The notes beneath the pieces are model-generated. The model was given only the letters and a program-made list of their open reading frames with translations, ran no database searches and was not told the DNA's origin. The translations under genes were made by a program, and so were the position numbers. From the NCBI GenBank assembly GCA_016213775.1, contig JACQZR010000071.1, positions 1-40,175 on the forward strand: a stretch of DNA of 40,175 nt, read 5' to 3'. Positions within the stretch are counted from its first letter, which is position 1. Each line of letters opens with the position of its first letter. Positions 14,985 to 22,858 of the stretch are shown one piece after another. The stretch comes from Acidobacteriota bacterium. GTDB lineage: Bacteria > Acidobacteriota > Terriglobia > Bryobacterales > Bryobacteraceae.

Positions 14985-16466
14985 CTACCGCGCTTCGAAA
15001 TCCGCGGCGCTCAATACTACTTCGAACGGCACAGTCACTCCCGCAGGCACGTCCTGTGCCACCGTCCGGTACAACTCGCGGCCCGCGCTTTCGATGCGCA
15101 CATAGTAACGGTCGGGAGGCAGATCGACGGCCCCGAAGAAGCCGCTCCCATCGGTTGTGACTTGCTTCTTGAACTCAGCTCCCGTGTCGGATTCAATCCA
15201 CGCGGTGACGCCGTCTTTCAAGTATTCGGGACCGCCGTCCACGCGCAGCCATCCGTAGAGATGACCGGTATCAGGCGCCGACTTCCAGAGAAGATCCGGA
15301 ACCTCCGGCTTCGGTCCCAAGGTCTCTGCTACCGCCTTATAGAAATCGGCATTGGGCCGGGACGGATCCTCGTTTGTCGTTGCGTAGGAGTAGAAACATA
15401 CGCCCATTAGTGTGTTCCCCTGCGCGGTCGGCGCGGCCACACGCATCAGTTGAGTCAAGGTCGCCTCGACGGGATTGAGGTAGTTGCCCAGACCTACCAC
15501 TATCGCGCGCCGCCCCTGATAGTCCTTCTCAAACGCCAGCCAGCGGTCCAGATAGGAAGCGTAACGGACCTCGTTGAAGTAGTTCATCGGAATTCCGATA
15601 TCGAGGATGCCTTCCTCCAGCCAGCCGCGCCAGTCCTGAAACACTCGTGTGTACGCATCCAGCCTGCGATAGGACGCGTCGAGATCGGCGCCAGCGGGCC
15701 CGGAACCCCACGTGATCAACGCCCCGCTGATCTTGATGGAAGGTTTGATTTCATTGGCCCGCAAATAGATCTGCCGCACCAGTTGCGTGACTTGACTGCG
15801 ACGGAACTGCGACCACCTTGCATCGTTCCGCACAGGCGTTCCGGTACGGTTTTCCAACCGGTTGAAGCGCTCCACCGCCTTGGGATTCCAACCATAGTCG
15901 GCATCCTCCGGGTAGCGGATGTAGTCGAGATGCAACCCGTCGAGCGCTGGATAATCACGCGCCGCGGCAACTACCAGGTCCGCGATGTATTGCGACGCCG
16001 CCGGGTGCCCCAGATCAATGGAACTGCTCAATGCTCCCGCCGCGGTGGCGGTCATCCACAGATCGTCTCCCTGCGCCGAGGGCCCATGGGCATACCAGGC
16101 GTGTCGTGGATCAGGCGGCGGCGTACCGAAGGTCCACAACCGAGTCACCACGAACCACGCGTGGACTTCCATCCCCTTCGCATGCGCCCGGTCGATCATG
16201 TAGTCGAGCGCATCGAAGTTCGGGTTGTAGCCGGCCTCAATCACCTGCGGCTCGTTGCTTTTCAGATAGTAGACATCCCCGCGCCGCCGGGCCTGCATGA
16301 AGATCGCATTAGCGCCCGCGGCAGTCGCGTCTTCCAGAAGCTGTTCGATCTCCGCGGGACTCTTGAAACCCTGATGAAAGGCGTCCACCCAGAACGCGCG
16401 ATACTGTTGCGCACCTAAATTCCCCAAACCCAAACAGAACAGTAGTAGCAGCGGCATTGCTATCAT
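14985..16466 (-). CDS. Secreted glycosyl hydrolase-like protein (GHL10/DUF187) with C-terminal Ig-like domain
   Basis: A 493-residue protein from the ATG at 16466; 16457 is also possible. The signal peptide is MIAMPLLLLFCLGLGNLGA. The TIM-barrel part (about 22-380) carries family marks of GHL10: YRAFWVDAFHQGFKS, AIFMQARRRGDVYY, HAWFVVTRLW, LDGLHLDYIRYPE (barrel strand with D/E residues likely catalytic), ISGALITWGSG and ILDIGIPMNYFNE. A C-terminal beta-sandwich (about 395-493) with WKSAPDTGHLYGWLRVDGGP looks like a carboxypeptidase-regulatory or fibronectin-type module. The family is thought to act on bacterial or plant polysaccharides; the substrate is unknown. It is divergent from the GT2 gene, with only 31 bases between the starts. 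Confidence 0.88.
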   Translation of the reverse strand: MIAMPLLLLFCLGLGNLGAQQYRAFWVDAFHQGFKSPAEIEQLLEDATAAGANAIFMQARRRGDVYYLKSNEPQVIEAGYNPNFDALDYMIDRAHAKGMEVHAWFVVTRLWTFGTPPPDPRHAWYAHGPSAQGDDLWMTATAAGALSSSIDLGHPAASQYIADLVVAAARDYPALDGLHLDYIRYPEDADYGWNPKAVERFNRLENRTGTPVRNDARWSQFRRSQVTQLVRQIYLRANEIKPSIKISGALITWGSGPAGADLDASYRRLDAYTRVFQDWRGWLEEGILDIGIPMNYFNEVRYASYLDRWLAFEKDYQGRRAIVVGLGNYLNPVEATLTQLMRVAAPTAQGNTLMGVCFYSYATTNEDPSRPNADFYKAVAETLGPKPEVPDLLWKSAPDTGHLYGWLRVDGGPEYLKDGVTAWIESDTGAEFKKQVTTDGSGFFGAVDLPPDRYYVRIESAGRELYRTVAQDVPAGVTVPFEVVLSAADFEAR

Positions 16467-16497
16467 TCTAGTTCCACCGCATATCGCCGCCACAACT

Positions 16498-17448
16498 ATG
16501 GACCCCATCCAACCTGATCAGCAAGACGCCGCGATGCATGTGCCAACTGGCCCTCGCGTCACGGTCATCATTGCGTCGTTTCATCGGGGAGCGGTCCTGC
16601 GCCGCTGCCTCGATGCGCTGCACAAGGCCGCCAAGCCTGAGCTACTGCAGGTGATCACGCTCGACCTCGGCAATCACGACACCACGCCTGCCTGGGACCT
16701 CGACTACCCGCACTTCACCTTCCTACGCCTGTCGCGCAATTTCGGCTGCTCCAAGGCTTTGAATATCGGCATCCGCAGCGCCAAGGGCGAGTTGCTGTTC
16801 TTTCTCGATCCCGCCGTGGAAATCACGGCTGACGCCATCCTGAGCCTGGCGGGAAAGCTGGACGAAATCCCCGACGCCGGTGCGCTTTCGCCGCTCCTAA
16901 CCGATCCCTCTGGCGAGCCGATTCCGCAAGTGCGCAGCCTTCCCGATCGTGACACCCTGTGGCGCGCGTGGCAGGATGAGTCCGCCTACGCGGCCTCGCT
17001 GCCGGCGGCGGGCAATACACCGTTTGCAGTGGAGCACCCGGGCCGCAAGGCGCTTCTGATCCCCCTGCCTTTCCTCAAAGGGATGCACTATTTTGATGAG
17101 CGCTACGGCGATTGGGGTGGCGATCTGGAGTTGTCGTACCAGATCCGCCACGCCTCACGCAAACCATACATCATTCCCGCTATCCGGGCCGTCGATCACA
17201 GCAGCACCGAGCGTCAGTTGGTATGGTCCAACGGCCAGCTTGCCACCATCGCTGCCGACCGGCTGAATGGCGTTGCGCATTTTCTGGGCAAGCGCGCCGG
17301 CTTCTTTGCTGAAACGATATTTCGCATTCAAGCGATTCTGGTCACGCTCTTTCGTGTGATCACGTTCCAGAATGCAGGCTATTCGTTCAGCCTTCTCTCC
17401 GCGCTGACCGGCGGCCAGAAGATCGACGGCTCGCAGGGAACGCTGTAG
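16498..17448 (+). CDS. Family 2 glycosyltransferase
   Basis: A 316-residue GT-A-fold protein. RVTVIIASFHRGAVLRRCLDAL at about 20-41 is the nucleotide-binding start, and FLRLSRNFGCSKALNIGIRSAKGE is the usual second signature. The position of the DxD metal-binding motif reads FFLDPAVEIT, where many relatives have an Asp in place of the Ala. The motif GDWGGDLELSYQIR carries the ED-type acceptor acids. The C-terminal 60 residues are hydrophobic (FAETIFRIQAILVTLFRVIT) and may hold it at the membrane. A second ATG at 16534 is possible; neither has a clear ribosome binding site. The donor and acceptor sugars are unknown. Confidence 0.88.
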   Translation: MDPIQPDQQDAAMHVPTGPRVTVIIASFHRGAVLRRCLDALHKAAKPELLQVITLDLGNHDTTPAWDLDYPHFTFLRLSRNFGCSKALNIGIRSAKGELLFFLDPAVEITADAILSLAGKLDEIPDAGALSPLLTDPSGEPIPQVRSLPDRDTLWRAWQDESAYAASLPAAGNTPFAVEHPGRKALLIPLPFLKGMHYFDERYGDWGGDLELSYQIRHASRKPYIIPAIRAVDHSSTERQLVWSNGQLATIAADRLNGVAHFLGKRAGFFAETIFRIQAILVTLFRVITFQNAGYSFSLLSALTGGQKIDGSQGTL

Positions 17449-18084
17449 TTACGCGTGGAATCGTCGACGGTCCGCTTCGAGTTCGGCTGTCAACCCCCAC
17501 AGTCGCAACATGGACCGGACAACAAGTTTGTACTCGGCATCTGGCGACGTCGCCAGCTTCCTGTGCCACGCCCAGTCCGCAACGTCGCAGAGTAGTCGTG
17601 CCCGTGCTCCGCTCAGTTCACACCGGTTGAGCTTGAGAATCCGAATAGTCTCAACGGCTCTACCCAGTTGCTTTGCGTCCAGACCGGCTACTGGTTCCAC
17701 ATCTCCAGTCACAGGATTGATGCAAAGGTACTCCTCTGGATCTTCCTCGTCCGGCTTGATCAGTTGCCCCTTGTGATCTTGATCCCCTTTGCTGGTGTTG
17801 CAGACCTGGCACGCTGGGAATAGATTGGTCCATTCAAACGCCAACTCCAGGTAGAAGGTCTTGGGATGGTAGTGTTCCACCTGGGCGTACGCTTGTGTCC
17901 TGAGCCTACCCTCGCAAAAGGCGCATTTGCCATATGTCAACGGCAGGAGCGCATCGAGTAAGATCCCTTTGGCCGTCTTGGTTGCCCAATCCCGGCCGCT
18001 ACCGGTCTTGTATCGGCGAGTCCACTTCGCCTGATTTGCCGCGAGTCTGGCAGGCACCGTCCCGCGTGCACGGATCTGGATCAT
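17449..18084 (-). CDS. ptuB: Septu defence HNH nuclease PtuB
   Basis: A 211-residue HNH endonuclease of the TIGR02646/PtuB group. C54-AFC57 and C92-QVC95 form the zinc tetrad; VEHYHPK (H71, H73) and NLFPAC-CNTSKGD complete the beta-beta-alpha-metal active site. The N-terminus begins MIQIRARGTVPARL, a usual start for the group. Its ATG overlaps the ptuA stop in the four bases TCAT (18081-18084), so the nuclease is translationally coupled to the ATPase. In Septu systems the ATPase complex holds and releases the nuclease to degrade nucleic acid during phage infection. An in-frame upstream opening to 18231 lies wholly inside ptuA and is rejected. Confidence 0.9.
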   Translation of the reverse strand: MIQIRARGTVPARLAANQAKWTRRYKTGSGRDWATKTAKGILLDALLPLTYGKCAFCEGRLRTQAYAQVEHYHPKTFYLELAFEWTNLFPACQVCNTSKGDQDHKGQLIKPDEEDPEEYLCINPVTGDVEPVAGLDAKQLGRAVETIRILKLNRCELSGARARLLCDVADWAWHRKLATSPDAEYKLVVRSMLRLWGLTAELEADRRRFHA

Positions 18085-19412
18085 CGCCGCGCGCGCACCT
18101 TCTCTGGGCCTTTCACCAGAAGGCTCAATTCCGGACTCCGCTTCGACAGTGTTGTCTCCAGTGTCTTCATCCGGGCTTTCTGTTCTTTCTCCAGACTGCC
18201 AGCCATTGTCCGTTTCTTGAGCCCAAACCACTCTTTCAATTCGAGCTCTGTCTGCAAATCGAACCGGCTCTCGACACCAAAAATCCCCCGCATCGTCCCG
18301 AGAATATTCTCTCCGAACGGTGCCTCTTCCGATCGCACCAGATGAGCCTTCCCACGCTCATCCAGATCCAGCAAATGTACCCGCGCTCCCGGACACGATG
18401 TGATGATAAAGGGCGAATGTGTCGTCACGATGATCTGTGTCTCCGGCAGCGCCTCGCGCAAGGCCGGCAGCAATCGCCGCTGCCACTGCGGATGCAGATG
18501 CGCGTCGGCCTCATCCAGCATCAAAACGCCTGGCCGCCGCCCGCCAAGCCGCGCGTCCCATTCTTTGATGTGTTCTTGACGCCTCAAGTAGTCCGCGAAC
18601 CATCCGATTACGGCTTTCGCCCCATCGGGCAACTGAGATGGGTCTTGTAGCTTACCCCCAATCTCGAACTGCGGTTCGTAGCGTGCCAAGTCGATGTCCA
18701 CTTTGACAGATTGCCCCAGCAACATGGCCAACCCACCCTCAAGCCGACCTAACAACTCGGCGAAAGGCGTGTCGTCCAGCCCTTTGTCCTTGGCGACCGC
18801 TCGTTGCGTAAAGAGTTGAACGATCCAACTCTGCACGACTTCGTTCTCCACCGTGTGCTCGAATCCGAGCGACCGCTCCTGGCTGTATTGCAGTGTGACC
18901 CGTGGGTCAACTGGTCTGTTCAACGATCTCAATGTCGGTTTTGACTTATAGGTGGAGACGTGAAATGCTGCCTTTTCGAATTGCTGACTGGTCGACTGGT
19001 ACAGCCAGGTGCCCCCGAGGTATTCGACGATTTCCGGTGGCACTGGCTTGCGTGGGAGATTTCCATATTGCGCGCGATAGCGTTTGGCCCAATTCGCGAG
19101 GTCTCCGTTAGCATCAGATTGCCGGTCGCACGCCGTAGTCCAAATGATGTTGTCAGCAGGCTTCATCGCAATAAATGCGCGGGACCTTGGATAGCCGCGC
19201 GTGGAGTGCTCCCAATCCGCCGCATCAAAACCCCATTGCTTCACTTGGCCGAACGCCCACGCAATAGCCCGCAACACGGTCGACTTCCCCGATCCGTTCA
19301 CCCCCGCCAGAATATGCGGCCCAAGATGAGGATTCCCCTTCCCATCCGACAGATCCAGATCAATCCGGTCGAATGGCCCCACCCCCTCGGCAACGAATCG
19401 CAAAATCGGCAT
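18081..19412 (-). CDS. ptuA: Septu defence ATPase PtuA
   Basis: A 443-residue ABC/SMC-like ATPase with the AAA_21-type split. Walker A is G37-VNGSGKST; Walker B is VLMLD300-E301-ADAHLHPQW, followed by the H-motif VTTHSPFI. The 250-residue insert between the Walker motifs has no clear motif. The ATG at 19412 has AGGA nine bases upstream; a TTG at 19448 is possible. The C-terminal 100 residues are charged (LKEWFGLKKRTM, KEQKARMKTLET) and look helical. With PtuB directly downstream this is a complete type I Septu pair. No reverse transcriptase or msr/msd RNA is seen nearby, so it is not a retron of the Ec78 kind. Its promoter must lie in the 91 bases shared with the TA pair. Confidence 0.9.
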   Translation of the reverse strand: MPILRFVAEGVGPFDRIDLDLSDGKGNPHLGPHILAGVNGSGKSTVLRAIAWAFGQVKQWGFDAADWEHSTRGYPRSRAFIAMKPADNIIWTTACDRQSDANGDLANWAKRYRAQYGNLPRKPVPPEIVEYLGGTWLYQSTSQQFEKAAFHVSTYKSKPTLRSLNRPVDPRVTLQYSQERSLGFEHTVENEVVQSWIVQLFTQRAVAKDKGLDDTPFAELLGRLEGGLAMLLGQSVKVDIDLARYEPQFEIGGKLQDPSQLPDGAKAVIGWFADYLRRQEHIKEWDARLGGRRPGVLMLDEADAHLHPQWQRRLLPALREALPETQIIVTTHSPFIITSCPGARVHLLDLDERGKAHLVRSEEAPFGENILGTMRGIFGVESRFDLQTELELKEWFGLKKRTMAGSLEKEQKARMKTLETTLSKRSPELSLLVKGPEKVRARR

Positions 19413-19464
19413 GTTTTCGGTTCCTGCTTCCTCTTGAGAATACCCCAAGGCACCGTTCCGCCAA

Positions 19465-19488
19465 ACTGGTCATGTTAATCTGACCAGT
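19465..19488. promoter_or_regulatory. Perfect palindrome between ptuA and the Phd/PIN pair, probable antitoxin operator
   Basis: ACTGGTCA-TGTTAATC-TGACCAGT is a perfect 8-base inverted repeat 15 bases before the antitoxin ATG. The spacer TGTTAAT resembles a -10 element. Phd antitoxins bind such sites. Because ptuA starts only 53 bases away on the other strand, the same site could influence both. Confidence 0.65.
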
Positions 19489-19503
19489 AGGAGTACCACA
19501 TCC

Positions 19504-19731
19504 ATGCCAACCATCGGCGCCACGGAATTCAAAGCGAAATGCCTCACCTTGCTCGATGACGTCAAGCGCAAGCGGCATGAACTCATCGTCACAAAGCGCG
19601 GCAAGCCCGTTGCCAAACTCGTCCCCATCGAGGACGACAAGCGCCCCCTCTTCGGCCGCATGAAAGGCACTGTTGAAATCGTCGGCGACATCTTCTCCAC
19701 CGGCGAAAAGTGGAATGCTGATGCAGACTGA
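19504..19731 (+). CDS. Phd/VapB-type antitoxin
   Basis: A 75-residue antitoxin. PTIGATEFKAKCLTLLDDVK is the N-terminal DNA-binding part, and HELIVTKRGKPVAKLVPIED is the conserved Phd strand pair. The C-terminal tail (PLFGRMKGTVEIVGDIFSTGEKW) resembles the toxin-neutralising tail of PIN partners. GTAGGAG lies about 10 bases upstream. The stop overlaps the start of the PIN toxin by 11 bases. Autoregulation through the palindrome at 19465-19488 is likely. Confidence 0.93.
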   Translation: MPTIGATEFKAKCLTLLDDVKRKRHELIVTKRGKPVAKLVPIEDDKRPLFGRMKGTVEIVGDIFSTGEKWNADAD

Positions 19732-20143
19732 CCTCCTCCTCTTGGATACCCACTGCTGGGTGTGGTTCCAAGCCGGGTTGGAGAAGAAGTTCAGTCGCAG
19801 CTCCTACCGTCAGATCGAACGCGCGCTCCGTCAGGACCGGTGTGCCGTGTCCATTGTTTCGGTTTGGGAGATTGGCTTACTCGTGAGCAAGGGCCGACTC
19901 AATATGCACGCGCCCGTGGATGTCTGGGTCCGCGAGGCGCTCTCCCTCCCCGGACTGCGCCTCGAACCGCTCTCCGTCCAGGCTGCCCTCGACAGCAGCG
20001 CGCTCCCCGGCGCCTTCCACGGCGACCCCGCCGACCGCATGCTCGTCGCCACGGCACGCCATCTGCACGCCGCTCTCGCTACCGCCGACACCGCTATCCT
20101 CGACTACGGCGCCAGTGGCTACGTTGCGACAATGGAGTGCTAG
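19721..20143 (+). CDS. PIN-domain toxin (VapC-type)
   Basis: A 140-residue PIN ribonuclease from the ATG at 19721; an in-frame ATG at 19715 is equally possible. The acidic site is complete: LLLDTHCWVW (first Asp, about residue 8), VSVWEIGLLVSKGRL (Glu), HGDPADRMLVATARH (Asp pair) and ATADTAILDYG (last Asp). This subgroup, with the ending LxTADxxIxxYG, pairs regularly with Phd-like antitoxins. It cleaves RNA when not bound by the antitoxin. The stop is followed after three bases by the Ser/Thr kinase ATG, so the kinase may be part of the same transcript. Confidence 0.93.
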   Translation: MQTDLLLLDTHCWVWFQAGLEKKFSRSSYRQIERALRQDRCAVSIVSVWEIGLLVSKGRLNMHAPVDVWVREALSLPGLRLEPLSVQAALDSSALPGAFHGDPADRMLVATARHLHAALATADTAILDYGASGYVATMEC

Positions 20144-20146
20144 CAC

Positions 20147-22138
20147 ATGCCCGCCATTCACTGCCCCTACTGCGCCGCGCCCATCGAAATTCTCACCTCC
20201 GCCTGCGCCTTCTGCGGCGCCGCCACGATCCTCGGCGACCGGTACGAAATCCACGCCCGTATCGGACGCGGCGGCATGGGTGAAGTCTTCCGTGCGCACG
20301 ACCGCCGTCTCGACGTGGCGATTGCACTCAAGCGGCTTCCTCCGCAGTTCGCCACCGATCCCGAGCTTCGTGCATCACTGACACGCGAAGCGCGGATCAT
20401 GGCGCGGCTCAGCGACGCCGCCATCGTCCGGATGTTTGATTTGGAAGAGTTCTCCGGACACCTCTACCTCGTCCTTGAATACGTCCCTGGGCCGAGCCTG
20501 GCGGCGATGATCCGCTCCGGCTACTGCGCTTCGCTCACCGAGACCGCGCGCATCGTCGGCGATATCTGCCGCGGTCTCGCCACGGCCCACCGCGCGGGCG
20601 TCATTCATCGCGACCTCAAACCTTCCAACATTCTTCTGAGCCTGGAGGCCGGGCAACGCGCCGTCTTCGAACAATCGCAGCAACTCCCAGCGAACCTCGC
20701 CCTCGCGTCAGTCAAGATTGCGGACTTTGGCATCGCCAAAGCGGTCCGCGAATCCCGTGCCACGTTCACCGGCGAATTCATGGGAACGCCAGGCTACACG
20801 GCCCCGGAGCAACTCCAGGGCGGCCCAGTCACGCCTGCGGCCGATGTGTATGCCCTGGGGGCACTCACCTGCGAGTTGCTCACCGGCACGCTCCCCGGTG
20901 GACGCACCGTCATCCCCGGCGTCCCCGACGCGGTCAGCCAGGTGATCGTGCAAGCGACTGCTTTCCATCCCGGCCAGCGTTTCCAGTCAGCCGAGTCGTT
21001 CTACCAGGCGCTTGCCGATGCCATGGAAGGCCGCGCTGTCCCCTTTGCCCGCCCGCCTGTCAAACCCACATCCACCGATCACAGAATCGTTCTCGTGCTC
21101 GCCGCTGTCATTGCCGTTTTCGTTTCAATCGGAGCCGTCGCCTACATGTTCGAGGCGGCCGCTCGCAAACCCACCCGGCTCGCCGTCGTGCCGTTCGAGA
21201 AGAGCGACACGGAACCGCTACCCGAGTTCCACGCTCCACCTCGCGTCGACGAACTCCCCCCGGTTGTGCGCGCCGCGCAAGGCCCCACCGGCCCTAAGCA
21301 GATCAAAGGGCCTGATCATCCGAAAATCTCCTGGGAGCTCAAGCTCCCGGCCACAACATCCATGCGCGTTGCCGCCATTGCCGGTGACGGAACGTTCTTC
21401 CTCACAGGCGTTTCGCAACTCCTGGCTGTTCGCGACGGCCGCTTTCTTTGGGGAATGAAAGCCGACTCCATGTCCGATCCCCGCCTGGATGCGAACGGCC
21501 GCCTCTGGTGGAATTGGCGTGATCGGCTCTACTGTCTCAACACCGAAGGCAAAGGCGGTCGCGTGCCCGACAATTCGCCGGCGCCTCCCCGCCCTACGCG
21601 AGAGGCTTCCTGCGTCTTTGGACGGGAGATCCGGGGCAATTCCCCCTCAGGCGCGCGCTGGATTGTTCCGATCGAATCTCCCTGCGCTCCCGCCGCAGCC
21701 GTAACCGCCGCGGACGGCACAGTGTTCGCAGCCACTGAAGATCCGGAGATCCTCACCATTCGCCCCGATGGCAAAGTTGTCTCGCAAGCCGCGACCATTT
21801 GTACACCACAGCGAATGACCACCGCCAGCGCCGCGGCCGTCTTTCAGTGCAAGGACGATTCGATTCATCAATGGAAGGACGGCAAGGAGAACTGGCTCTC
21901 CCGTCCGCATGGCCGCATCACAAGCAATCTGATTGCGGACTCCACGGGAGCCGTCTTCTATGGCGACTACGTTCCCACCGGAGAGTCTCATGTCCACTCG
22001 CTCGACGCCGCTGGCGGATCCCGTTGGTCGGTCAACCTGGGCCGCGTGCCCGCTCACGAACTGACGCTCGACGGGCGCGGGGGCCTGGTGGTGAGCGGTT
22101 CGCTGATGCGTGCCCGGATGCTATACCTACACGATTGA
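20147..22138 (+). CDS. Membrane Ser/Thr protein kinase with N-terminal Zn ribbon and outer propeller-like domain
   Basis: A 663-residue protein. Residues 6-23 form a zinc ribbon (HC6PYC9, AC20AFC23G). The kinase domain (about 31-290) is complete: Gly loop IGRGGMGEVF, Lys62 in VAIALKRL, VIHRD156LKPSN, DFG at 193-195, GTPGYTAPEQ and DVYALGALTCELLTG. One membrane helix lies at about 314-336 (VLVLAAVIAVFVSIGAVAYMF). The rest, outside the cytoplasm, has repeats resembling PQQ-like blades: ISWELKLPATT, LLAVRDGRFLWGMKAD, LTIRPDGKVVSQ and HSLDAAGGSRWSVNLG. It is an Hanks-type kinase that may sense ligands outside and phosphorylate proteins inside. The gene starts three bases after the PIN toxin stop with no separate Shine-Dalgarno, which suggests coupling. 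The target is unknown. Confidence 0.93.
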   Translation: MPAIHCPYCAAPIEILTSACAFCGAATILGDRYEIHARIGRGGMGEVFRAHDRRLDVAIALKRLPPQFATDPELRASLTREARIMARLSDAAIVRMFDLEEFSGHLYLVLEYVPGPSLAAMIRSGYCASLTETARIVGDICRGLATAHRAGVIHRDLKPSNILLSLEAGQRAVFEQSQQLPANLALASVKIADFGIAKAVRESRATFTGEFMGTPGYTAPEQLQGGPVTPAADVYALGALTCELLTGTLPGGRTVIPGVPDAVSQVIVQATAFHPGQRFQSAESFYQALADAMEGRAVPFARPPVKPTSTDHRIVLVLAAVIAVFVSIGAVAYMFEAAARKPTRLAVVPFEKSDTEPLPEFHAPPRVDELPPVVRAAQGPTGPKQIKGPDHPKISWELKLPATTSMRVAAIAGDGTFFLTGVSQLLAVRDGRFLWGMKADSMSDPRLDANGRLWWNWRDRLYCLNTEGKGGRVPDNSPAPPRPTREASCVFGREIRGNSPSGARWIVPIESPCAPAAAVTAADGTVFAATEDPEILTIRPDGKVVSQAATICTPQRMTTASAAAVFQCKDDSIHQWKDGKENWLSRPHGRITSNLIADSTGAVFYGDYVPTGESHVHSLDAAGGSRWSVNLGRVPAHELTLDGRGGLVVSGSLMRARMLYLHD

Positions 22139-22253
22139 TCAGGCGTTGCGATCTCCTACAGTGCGTGAAACGACTGCACCACCACTGCGCGGTACCACCC
22201 ACAATACCGGTTCCTGAACCTGGTTCTTCCTTTCTTCTTCGAGGCCTGCGAAA

Positions 22254-22269
22254 TGGCACAACAGTTGCA
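22254..22269 (+). promoter_or_regulatory. Sigma-54 (RpoN) promoter of the molybdoenzyme operon
   Basis: TGGCACA-ACAG-TTGCA matches the -24/-12 consensus: GG at 22255-22256 and GC at 22267-22268 are exactly 10 bases apart. Predicted transcription start is near 22280, giving a leader of about 18 bases that contains AGGAG. A sigma-54 promoter needs an enhancer-binding activator, which is not in the window. Confidence 0.8.
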
Positions 22270-22297
22270 AGATTTCGAAATTGAATAGGAGAAACCT

Positions 22298-22837
22298 ATG
22301 CCTAAATTCGGATGGCTCCTCGACGCCAAGCGTTGCATCGAGTGCCGCGCCTGCGAGTCCGCCTGCAAGCAATGGAACAACCTCGACACTGGTGTTCAAA
22401 TGCGAAGAGTGCGCACTTTCGAGACAGGCACGTTTCCGCAAGTCAGGACGAAAGCTCTATCCCTGGCCTGCAATCATTGTGACGACCCTGCCTGCATCAG
22501 CGTCTGCCCGGTGAAGGCTCTTTCCCGTGTGGAAGCCACCGGGGCGGTCGTCCAGGATCACGCGGCCTGTATCGGATGCCAACAATGCGTCCGTGTATGC
22601 CCCTACTCCGCACCCGTGTACGACACAAAGACGCGCAAGGTTTTCAAATGCACCATGTGTGTTGACCGCACGGCCGAGGGACTTCTACCCGCGTGCGCCA
22701 CCCTCTGCCCTACCGGCGCACTGAAGTACCTTCCGTGGGAGGAAATCCTCGCCAGCGGAGCGTCCGAATCCACGGAAAACTTCCCTTCATCCGCCACCAA
22801 ACCCCGCATTCGTTTTGTGGGAGAGCTCTGGAGCTAG
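22298..22837 (+). CDS. Four-cluster ferredoxin-like electron-transfer subunit (DmsB/PsrB type)
   Basis: A 179-residue protein with 16 cysteines in four groups: C13-C16-C19-C23, C58-C61-C66-C70, C91-C94-C97-C101 and C118-C121-C133-C137. They supply four [4Fe-4S] clusters as in DmsB, PsrB, PhsB and HybA. It passes electrons between the molybdopterin subunit and a quinone or cytochrome. It has no signal peptide of its own, which is normal for subunits carried through Tat with the catalytic partner. AGGAG sits six bases before the ATG. It is the first gene after the sigma-54 promoter and lies 21 bases before the catalytic subunit. Confidence 0.95.
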   Translation: MPKFGWLLDAKRCIECRACESACKQWNNLDTGVQMRRVRTFETGTFPQVRTKALSLACNHCDDPACISVCPVKALSRVEATGAVVQDHAACIGCQQCVRVCPYSAPVYDTKTRKVFKCTMCVDRTAEGLLPACATLCPTGALKYLPWEEILASGASESTENFPSSATKPRIRFVGELWS

Positions 22838-22858
22838 AGAAGAAGAAAGAGGTCACAT

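Noticed and set aside
17449-19412. Retron of the Ec78 type
   Set aside because: PtuA and PtuB also occur in retrons, but no reverse transcriptase gene or msr/msd-like RNA region is present on either side.
22206-22224. Imperfect inverted repeat ACCGGTTC-CTG-AACCTGGT as an activator site for the sigma-54 promoter
   Set aside because: Only about 30-50 bases from the -24 element and one arm is a base short; typical enhancer sites lie further away, so it is not listed as a feature.
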